DNA of 64,000 nt, taken from the NCBI RefSeq assembly GCF_003437035.1, contig NZ_QSRL01000012.1, positions 385 through 64,384 of the forward strand, written 5' to 3'. The notes under the pieces were generated by a model that saw only the letters and a list, made by a program, of their open reading frames with translations, was not told the origin of the DNA and searched no databases. Each line of letters starts with the position of its first letter. The stretch's first letter is position 1. This DNA comes from Collinsella sp. TF08-11AT (GTDB lineage Bacteria; Actinomycetota; Coriobacteriia; Coriobacteriales; Coriobacteriaceae). The position numbers were made by a program, and so were the translations under genes. Positions 58,490-64,000 of the stretch are shown here, piece after piece.

Positions 58490-59190
58490 TCAAATTTCCC
58501 TTCCGAAGGTGTGTACGATCTGAGTCCGATGTTTTCGGAAGCCAGCGGGCGGACGCCCTTAAAGCTTCTTGGAAAGCGTTCTTTGAAGACCAGTGGTCTC
58601 TCAACTGGTAGTAACCACGTGACGTGTTGTTGTCACTATATCATCACAGAAGAGGTCGCTTTCGCTGATTCACGCAATAAAACGTTTTTGCACCGCTCAC
58701 GGCGATAAATCGACCGTTTACCGCTCGTTAACACTTCTACCTGCGGTTTTGAAACCGTTTCGAAATACTTTGACGAAAGATCGGAACCTTTTCTGTGTCT
58801 AAACAACGCAGGGTGGCCAAAAAAGGCATGTAGAAAAAATGCAGGTCATTGTGAAGATTTGTGAATTGGTCTTTTTGACTTAATACCAGTTAGAACCAGT
58901 TTAGAAATTATCGGTGAACGGTAGTTTTCGACCGCTCAGCGGTTATTTCCAATCGTTTGCAGCTCCTTTTCCATATGAATTAGGGAGACCCGATGAAGCA
59001 CTTGCGTGGTTGCGGGAAATTTCGATACTCGTCCATCCCCCACGTGCCAAACTCTCACTCCCTAAATATGCCATAAGCTCTCGCTATTCGTCTTACAAAC
59101 ATAACTTACTCTAATCTGTAATTGTTTATCGTTTATCATTAAGTATGTTATAAGATTTAAATATCATCCTAGACATTGGTTGGAGGAGCT
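58490..59190. promoter_or_regulatory. Control region of the PTS operon and DUF2975 gene
   Basis: No convincing gene is seen in 700 bp of AT-rich DNA. CTGGTAGTAACCA (58605-58617) matches the agaS operator, AGACCAGTGGTCT (58587-58599) is an adjoining palindrome, and ACCAGTTAGAACCAGT (58885-58900) carries direct copies of the half-site. On the plus strand TTGTTT (59122) and TATGTT (59144) are a possible promoter for the DUF2975 gene. GAAACCGTTTC near 58750 is a further small palindrome. Confidence 0.5.
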
Positions 59191-59829
59191 ATGATCCGCT
59201 GGAACGTATCCAAATCGAATGAACCCATCAACCGCGAACAGGCAATAGCCGATCTGAGGAAGCTCGCTCACATCTGCAAATGGGCCACAATCTGCACCGC
59301 CGTAGCGCTCGCTCTGGGACTCCTCGCAGTCATTGCAATCGAGCTTCTACTCATATTGCCTAGCCTCTCCCAAGGGTTCTGCCTCCAATCCGTAGAGCTT
59401 AATGCCGGCGAAGGGCCATCTCTCGCTCTCGTCGGCGCCAATGAACAGACCCCTCTTATGCTTGTCGCGCACGACGGTCATACTGCCATAGGGAGCGCCA
59501 TGATGACATGCCTTGCGCTTGCCATTGTGCTAAGCGCATACAGGTTTTTCTCCACCATTGAAAAGGCAGGCAGGCCCTTTGACCTCGAATGCATCCGCAT
59601 ACTACGTCAAGTAGGACATTTGTTCCTTATTGGCGGCGTTGCTGTGAAGCTTCTTGGTGCCATAGTCACGGGGCTGATACTCTCAGGATTTGGCGGCAAC
59701 TTTACGGATGCGCTTGGCGGCCAGCATCTCGACCTCTCTATGCTCTTTGCAGGCCTGATTATTAGCCTGATTGCCAGCGTCTTCCAGTACGGGTGTATCC
59801 TGCAAATACAAGATGACGAGTTGCTCTAG
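59191..59829 (+). CDS. DUF2975 membrane protein
   Basis: A 212-aa protein with four hydrophobic segments (about 34-58, 108-125, 150-175 and 185-205). The pattern RFFSTIEKAGRPFDLECIRILRQ before the third segment is the hallmark of DUF2975 proteins. It is paired with a short HTH protein nine bases downstream, an arrangement seen for YoaS/YozG-type pairs whose function is not known. The ATG at 59191 follows GGAGGAG. The codon use is more AT-rich than in the PTS genes. Confidence 0.82.
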   Translation: MIRWNVSKSNEPINREQAIADLRKLAHICKWATICTAVALALGLLAVIAIELLLILPSLSQGFCLQSVELNAGEGPSLALVGANEQTPLMLVAHDGHTAIGSAMMTCLALAIVLSAYRFFSTIEKAGRPFDLECIRILRQVGHLFLIGGVAVKLLGAIVTGLILSGFGGNFTDALGGQHLDLSMLFAGLIISLIASVFQYGCILQIQDDELL

Positions 59830-59838
59830 GGGGAATCC

Positions 59839-60078
59839 ATGATTATTCTGCGGCTCGACCGCATGCTTGCCGAACGCAAGATCTCATCCAAAGAGCTTGC
59901 GGAACGTGTGGGCATCTCCCAGGTCAATATGTCACGCATTAAGACGGGCAAGGTTTCTGCCATACGTTTTTCAACTCTTGACGCGATATGCCGGGCACTC
60001 GACTGCCAACCGGGCGATGTACTGGAATATATATCCGACGATGAAGCCGATAACCTCTTTGGACTTAAAGATGAATAG
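59839..60078 (+). CDS. Small Cro/XRE-type HTH regulator (YozG-like)
   Basis: A 79-aa DNA-binding protein composed almost only of a helix-turn-helix (LDRMLAERKISSKELAERVG, then SQVNMSRIKTGKVSAIRFST, then LDCQPGDVLEY). It belongs to the HTH_26 group usually encoded next to DUF2975. It likely controls its own operon, perhaps with the membrane partner as sensor. Confidence 0.9.
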   Translation: MIILRLDRMLAERKISSKELAERVGISQVNMSRIKTGKVSAIRFSTLDAICRALDCQPGDVLEYISDDEADNLFGLKDE

Positions 60079-60115
60079 CCATAATTAAGCCGTCAATCAC
60101 GCCCTCAACGCAAAA

Positions 60116-60148
60116 AGCCCGCTAGAACGGTGTTCGTTCTAGCGGGCT
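60116..60148. terminator. Terminator between HTH gene and SurA-like gene
   Basis: AGCCCGCTAGAAC (60116-60128) pairs perfectly with GTTCTAGCGGGCT (60136-60148). On the minus strand TTTTTG follows. Confidence 0.8.
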
Positions 60149-60191
60149 CAATCAAATATATCGGCTTCGCGCTCGAAAGCTCAGGCAGATC

Positions 60192-61277
60192 TTACGCAAA
60201 CAGGCCGTAGATGCTGATGTTGGCCTTGGCGTAGAGGCCGTTAGCATACTCGGTCCACTTGGAGCTGGCGCTCGAGGCCTGCGAAGAGTACTGCTGGTAG
60301 GCGGTGTAATAGGCGGTCATGGCCTGCTTATAGGTTGCGCTATCGGCAGTAAAGGCATCGTTAGCGAAGGCCTTAGCGTAGGTGCTGTCGGCGTCCTTCC
60401 AAGTGCCCTTCTCGCTATCCCACTCGTCGCCGGCAAGGTTGATGATGTAGTCGGCGTAGTCCTTGCTCGCGGTCTCCTCGTTGCCGTCAGCAGGCTCGGT
60501 CGGAGCGGTCGGCATGCTTGCGGAGCTATCGCCCACCTTCTTCTTGTAGAGCTTCTGCAGCGTCGCGGACTGACGGACGATCTGCTTGGCCTGGTCCTTG
60601 GACACGCCATACTGCTTGGCCATGGTGTCGTAGTCCGAGGTGCCGATAGAATCCTCGGCGTACTTCTTCATCTCCTTAGAGGAGACGGTAATGCCCTCGT
60701 CCTCAGCAGCATCGAGCAGAATCTTGTTGCGCACGTAGGACAGGATGACGTCGGCAGAAGGAGCGGTGTAGTTGCCATCGCTATCCTTGACGGTATCGAG
60801 GCTGTACTGGCTCTCGATGGCCTCGCGCGCGGTGATATCGCTCTTCTTGCCGTTGTAGCTATAGCTTGCCACGGTCGAATCGAGCTGGTCCTCGGTGAGG
60901 GTAGCCGAGCCGACACCCTTGCCGCCAAAGCCGCCATTGCCAATAAAGAAGCCGACCACCGCAGCGATCACGATGGCGACCACAAAGGCGGCAATCATCG
61001 TCTTCTTGTGCTTGGATGCGCGGTCGTTCGCGTCGGAGTCGTCGTCCTCGTCCTGCTCCTCAGGCATAAGGTTCTCGTCGGCGGCGTCCGCGGCGATCTT
61101 TGCCTCCAGGCGGGCGTCCTCCTCCTCGGCGGTCGTGCCAGCGGCGATATGTTCGGCAGACGTACCGGCGACCAGGTCGATCTTCTCGTCCTCGTCACCG
61201 TCGGGGCCTTCGCCGCGCTCGATGATCTGGATGCCGTCGATCTCGTCCTTCTCGTCCTTCTTTTGAATCAGACCCAT
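60192..61277 (-). CDS. Membrane-anchored SurA/PrsA-like protein
   Basis: A 361-aa protein. The first 90 residues are acidic and cytoplasmic, residues 93-115 form one membrane helix (IAAFVVAIVIAAVVGFFIGN), and the remainder is extracellular. That part has a helical SurA_N/trigger-factor-like arrangement (DITAREAIESQYSLD, SADVILSYVRNKILLDAAED, KYAEDSIGTSDYDTMAKQYG). No peptidyl-prolyl isomerase domain is evident, so a chaperone role is only suggested. AAGGAG precedes the start at 61277. It follows the icd operon after a terminator. Confidence 0.7.
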   Translation of the reverse strand: MGLIQKKDEKDEIDGIQIIERGEGPDGDEDEKIDLVAGTSAEHIAAGTTAEEEDARLEAKIAADAADENLMPEEQDEDDDSDANDRASKHKKTMIAAFVVAIVIAAVVGFFIGNGGFGGKGVGSATLTEDQLDSTVASYSYNGKKSDITAREAIESQYSLDTVKDSDGNYTAPSADVILSYVRNKILLDAAEDEGITVSSKEMKKYAEDSIGTSDYDTMAKQYGVSKDQAKQIVRQSATLQKLYKKKVGDSSASMPTAPTEPADGNEETASKDYADYIINLAGDEWDSEKGTWKDADSTYAKAFANDAFTADSATYKQAMTAYYTAYQQYSSQASSASSKWTEYANGLYAKANISIYGLFA

Positions 61278-61315
61278 ATCGGTTACTCCTTGTTAGGAAA
61301 CATAGTCCCCAATAG

Positions 61316-61344
61316 AATACGCCCGACAGAGCGCCGGGCGTATT
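61316..61344 (-). terminator. Terminator of the icd operon
   Basis: AATACGCCCG (61316-61325) pairs perfectly with CGGGCGTATT (61335-61344) downstream of icd on the minus strand. Confidence 0.6.
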
Positions 61345-61403
61345 GATTCTTAGGTTATACGCAAACACTTAAGTACTATTTGGGCGTTTGCAGTGTGCAT
61401 GCC

Positions 61404-62489
61404 TTAGGCCAGGTGCGCGATAACGGCATCGGCAAATGCCTGCGTACCCACAGCGCCCTCAACGGAGCCGGTCTGGGCACGACGCACGTCACCGGTAACC
61501 TGCTCGCCCTCGTCGAGCGTGGCAGATACGGCCGCACGGATGCGATTGGCGGCATCGTTCTCGCCCAGGTGGTCGAGCATCATTGCAGCAGAGAGGATCT
61601 CGGCCGTGGGGTTGGCGATATCCTGGCCAGCGATATCGGGTGCCGAACCGTGCGTTGCCTCAAAAATGGCGCAGTCGGCACCGATGTTGGAGCCGGGCGC
61701 CATGCCAAGACCGCCCACCAGGCCGGCGCACAGGTCGCTCACGATGTCGCCGTACAGGTTTGGCAGCACCAGGACATCGAAGTCGTTGGGGTTCTGGACC
61801 AGGCCCATGCAGGTGGCGTCGACGATCTTGTCGTTGAACTCAATGTCGGGATAGTTGGCGGCCACCTCGCGCGCAACGCGCAGGAACAGGCCGTCGGTCG
61901 CCTTCATGATATTGGCCTTGTGCACGGCCGTCACCTTTTTGCGGCCGCAGCGGCGGGCATACTCAAAGGCGTACTCCACAATACGGCGGCTCTTGGCGAT
62001 AGAGATGGGCTTGATCGAGATCGCGGAATCGCCGGCGAATGTCTTTTGGCCCGAACGCTCGACAAGCTGCGAGAGCTCCTCGACCTCGGCAGCGCCCTCA
62101 TCGAACTCGATCCCGGCGTAGAGGTCCTCGGTGTTCTCGCGCACGATGACCAGGTCGACGTCGCGGAAACGCGAGCCGTCGCCCGGCTGCGACAGGCAGG
62201 GGCGCACGCAGGCGTACAGGTCAAAGTGCTTGCGCAGGGCCACGTTAACGCTGCGGAAACCCGTGCCGACCGGCGTGGTGATGGGGCCCTTGATGGCAAC
62301 CTTGGTCTCGGCGACCGCGTCGAGCACGTGCTGGGGCAGCGGCGTGCCAAACTCGTCCATGACGCCGGCGCCGGCCTCCTGGACGTTCCAATTGATCTGG
62401 ACACCGGTGGCCTCGACCACGCGGCGCATGGCCTGCGTAATCTCGGGACCGATGCCGTCACCGGGAATCAGGACTACATCGTGCGCCAT
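61404..62489 (-). CDS. icd: Isocitrate dehydrogenase (NAD-type, IMDH/IDH family)
   Basis: A 361-aa beta-decarboxylating dehydrogenase. [17 protein letters not shown] at the N terminus, [32 protein letters not shown] (isocitrate-type signature), [33 protein letters not shown] and [12 protein letters not shown] are readable. The SVN-LRK substrate loop and the RENTEDLY motif favour isocitrate over isopropylmalate. It supplies 2-oxoglutarate. AGGAG precedes the start. It is the last of four or more tightly spaced minus-strand genes. Confidence 0.9.
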   Translation of the reverse strand: MAHDVVLIPGDGIGPEITQAMRRVVEATGVQINWNVQEAGAGVMDEFGTPLPQHVLDAVAETKVAIKGPITTPVGTGFRSVNVALRKHFDLYACVRPCLSQPGDGSRFRDVDLVIVRENTEDLYAGIEFDEGAAEVEELSQLVERSGQKTFAGDSAISIKPISIAKSRRIVEYAFEYARRCGRKKVTAVHKANIMKATDGLFLRVAREVAANYPDIEFNDKIVDATCMGLVQNPNDFDVLVLPNLYGDIVSDLCAGLVGGLGMAPGSNIGADCAIFEATHGSAPDIAGQDIANPTAEILSAAMMLDHLGENDAANRIRAAVSATLDEGEQVTGDVRRAQTGSVEGAVGTQAFADAVIAHLA

Positions 62490-62495
62490 AATCTG

Positions 62496-63194
62496 TTACT
62501 CCTCGTCTTCGGCGTCGTCAGATTTTTTAACGCTAGCACGCTTCTTCTTTTTGGAGAGATCCAGGCCAAAACGTTTAACAAGCATTTCGCAAATCTCGCT
62601 CGAACGGGCCTTGAGATAGCTGCCCTTACCGTTCTCGGCGTCGAACTTAAGGCGCAGCGCGAGCTTCTCGGCGACCTCGGCGTCGATCTCGCCCTGGCCA
62701 AACTCGTACAGGCAACCGAGCATGTCGCGATACTCAAGGTCGCCGTGGTAGCACTGGATGGCCTCGTCCAGGATGGGCCAAGCCTCGCGCGAACGCTCGA
62801 CGCTCGTGGCGCCCCACACGCACAGCAGGCGGAAGGCGGCATAGCGCAGCGTGGAGGAAATCTCGTCGAACAGTGCGGTCTCGGCGCCCTCAAAGGCATC
62901 GCCCAGCTGCTCGGGGCAGGTGGTGGCGAGTGCCGCCAAGGCATCGAGGGCCTCCCAGCGGGTCTGCGCCTCGGGGCGATCGAGCGCCTCGATCAGCGCG
63001 GGCACGCAGGGCACGACGCGCTGCGGATCGCGCTCGGCAAGCAGGTGCAGCACGCGGGCGGCAAACTGGCGGATGCGGCGCGTGGGGCAGCCGAGCTCCT
63101 GGACCAGGCGGTCGACGGCGTTCTCGTTCTCCTCTGCCAGCTGAAGCTGTGCCAGCTCCTCGTCGGTGAGCTGTTCATCTTTGTTTTCTGCCAT
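62496..63194 (-). CDS. HEAT-repeat protein
   Basis: A 232-aa protein made of helical HEAT-like repeats (RIRQFAARVLHLLAERDPQR, RWEALDALAALATTCPEQ, STLRYAAFRLLCVWGATSVE) with an acidic start and a basic-acidic tail (SKKKKRASVKKSDDAEDEE). It is likely a scaffold; no enzyme motif is seen. Its stop is six bases before icd and its start 15 bases after the preceding membrane gene, so it is part of the operon. Confidence 0.75.
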   Translation of the reverse strand: MAENKDEQLTDEELAQLQLAEENENAVDRLVQELGCPTRRIRQFAARVLHLLAERDPQRVVPCVPALIEALDRPEAQTRWEALDALAALATTCPEQLGDAFEGAETALFDEISSTLRYAAFRLLCVWGATSVERSREAWPILDEAIQCYHGDLEYRDMLGCLYEFGQGEIDAEVAEKLALRLKFDAENGKGSYLKARSSEICEMLVKRFGLDLSKKKKRASVKKSDDAEDEE

Positions 63195-63209
63195 AGTTAC
63201 CTCTTCTTA

Positions 63210-63638
63210 CTATTTCTTAGCGTGCTTGCCAGCACCCTTGCTGTCATCGGTGACCGAGATGAGCTGTCGATCGGCCGCGCCATTACGACGCGCGCGGCGG
63301 CGCTCCTCGGCGTCGCCCGCGTCGGCGGCGGCGCGATGGGCCTTGTTGACGTTAAAGACCTCGTCGTGCTTGCGCCACGGACCGACGGACTCGCCAAAGC
63401 TCATCTTAAGACCGGCGATAAAGCCGCCGAGCCAGCCGATCGGCGCAAACTGCACCAGCGGGAACAGCGAGAACACCCAGGTCAGCAGGACGACTGCCGC
63501 CGCTCCTGCAAAGTTGGCGATCCAGTAGTCGCGCTTGGTGATGACGCGCTTTTCGCACGCCCACTGGCCGCACAAAAAGCCGATGTAGATCGCAAAGAGA
63601 AAGAGCACCAGCGCAAGCACCACGAACGTCCAGCTCAT
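63210..63638 (-). CDS. Small membrane protein
   Basis: A 142-aa protein with membrane helices at about 3-22 and 40-75 and a basic, charged C terminus. FGESVGPWRKHDEVFNVNKA marks the junction. No family is recognised. The ATG at 63638 is preceded by GGGGAG and begins five bases after the upstream gene stops, indicating translational coupling. Confidence 0.7.
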   Translation of the reverse strand: MSWTFVVLALVLFLFAIYIGFLCGQWACEKRVITKRDYWIANFAGAAAVVLLTWVFSLFPLVQFAPIGWLGGFIAGLKMSFGESVGPWRKHDEVFNVNKAHRAAADAGDAEERRRARRNGAADRQLISVTDDSKGAGKHAKK

Positions 63639-63643
63639 GGGCG

Positions 63644-64000
63644 CTACTCCCCGTGATGGTGGCCGCAGCAGCACTCGTGGCCGTCGTCATGGCCGTGGCC
63701 GCCGCAGCACTCGTGGTCCTCGCCGTGGTGGTGTCCGCAACCGCACTCGTGGTCGTCACCGTGCTCGCCGCAACCGCAACCTTCCTCGTGAGCACCATGC
63801 TCCTCGGGGCGATACTGCGACCAGTCCAGGCCAGCGGCGATGGCGTCGGCCTCCTCCTTATAGAGGACTGTGATGGCCTGGGTGCCCAGCTTGGCACCAC
63901 CGATGGCGTCGAGCATGTCGTAGAGCGTAAAGGCCACGTCGGCGCCGGGCAGCGCAAGCTCGCGATCGTCGGCATAGGCGAGCGCCAAGCGCAGGTCCTT
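63644..64000 (-). CDS. Protein with His/Cys-rich metal-binding tail (cut by window edge)
   Basis: The reading frame is open to the right edge; the start codon lies outside (an in-frame TTG at 63988 is not convincing). About 70 visible residues of an alpha/beta-like segment (TLYDMLDAIGGAKLGTQAIT) precede a 50-residue tail dominated by His, Cys, Gly and Asp in repeating blocks such as CGCGEHGDDHECGCGHHHGE. Such tails bind nickel, zinc or cobalt, as in metallochaperones. The core domain is not recognised. It heads the operon with the membrane, HEAT and icd genes. Confidence 0.7.
   Translation of the reverse strand, partial: KDLRLALAYADDRELALPGADVAFTLYDMLDAIGGAKLGTQAITVLYKEEADAIAAGLDWSQYRPEEHGAHEEGCGCGEHGDDHECGCGHHHGEDHECCGGHGHDDGHECCCGHHHGE

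Noticed and set aside
58914..59114. 66-codon frame in the PTS upstream region
   Set aside because: It contains a coding-like stretch (LGRPDEALAWL) but has no ribosome binding site and lies in AT-rich control DNA; too weak to call.
61380..63656. 758-codon open frame opposite icd and the HEAT gene
   Set aside because: It spans three well-supported genes on the other strand and shows no family signature.

Overview
The window looks like the chromosome of a GC-rich gut actinobacterium of the class Coriobacteriia, most likely Collinsella or a close relative. The reasons are the mixture of GC-rich coding sequence with many sugar phosphotransferase (PTS) genes, LuxR regulators with membrane domains, an agmatine fermentation cluster, and intergenic spacers packed with long palindromic repeats. 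The genus is inferred from gene content, not proven. Sixty protein-coding genes (one cut by the right edge), one nagA remnant, one tRNA-Thr and one complete IS110/IS1111-type insertion sequence can be supported.

Layout. 0.3-7.3 kb: DAHP synthase, a GNAT acetyltransferase, an AAA/DUF4143 ATPase, a MATE exporter and an amidohydrolase. 7.6-16.4 kb: an agmatine deiminase cluster (ptcA, antiporter, aguA, second permease) bracketed by two membrane LuxR regulators; no carbamate kinase is present. 16.7-23 kb: a two-gene ABC exporter, a NUDIX-Vsr fusion protein, an AraC regulator and a HAD phosphatase. 23.2-30.7 kb: a class II ketose-bisphosphate aldolase with a divergent DeoR regulator, a flavodiiron protein, and a LacI regulator divergent from galK-galT. 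30.9-32.4 kb: the insertion sequence. 32.5-42.4 kb: the tagatose-6-phosphate lactose pathway (lacC, lacX, lacB, lacA, lacF, lacE, lacG) with a LacI regulator. 42.7-46.9 kb: a second DUF4143 ATPase, a LacR-like DeoR regulator, galM and an orphan EIIB-like protein that lacks its active-site histidine. 47-48.4 kb: tRNA-Thr and two unknown small genes. 48.4-58.5 kb: an N-acetylgalactosamine (aga) region with yhcH, second copies of lacC and lacX, nagA, agaS, a GntR regulator and a mannose-family PTS with an embedded yajC. 59.2-60.1 kb: a DUF2975 protein with an HTH partner. 60.2-64 kb: a SurA-like surface protein and an operon with isocitrate dehydrogenase.

How it works together. Lactose enters through LacEF as lactose-6-phosphate and is split by LacG. 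Galactose-6-phosphate then passes through LacAB, LacC and the aldolase at 23.2 kb to triose phosphates. Free galactose goes through GalM-GalK-GalT. N-acetylgalactosamine enters through the mannose-family PTS and passes through NagA and AgaS to tagatose-6-phosphate, so it joins the same kinase and aldolase steps. Candidate operators can be read directly: GTTAACG-type LacI sites before galK and lacE, RAACA-N5-RAACA direct repeats before lacA, lacF and the DeoR gene at 44.3 kb, and TGGT-N4-ACCA dyads in the aga region.

The most unusual material is non-coding. Two families of intergenic repeats occur twice each, and their two copies differ in sequence in ways that keep base pairing. There is also a triple hairpin array at 42.5 kb, a long nested palindrome at 23.1 kb, and promoter iterons with exact 23-bp and 34-bp periods before the two DUF4143 ATPase genes.
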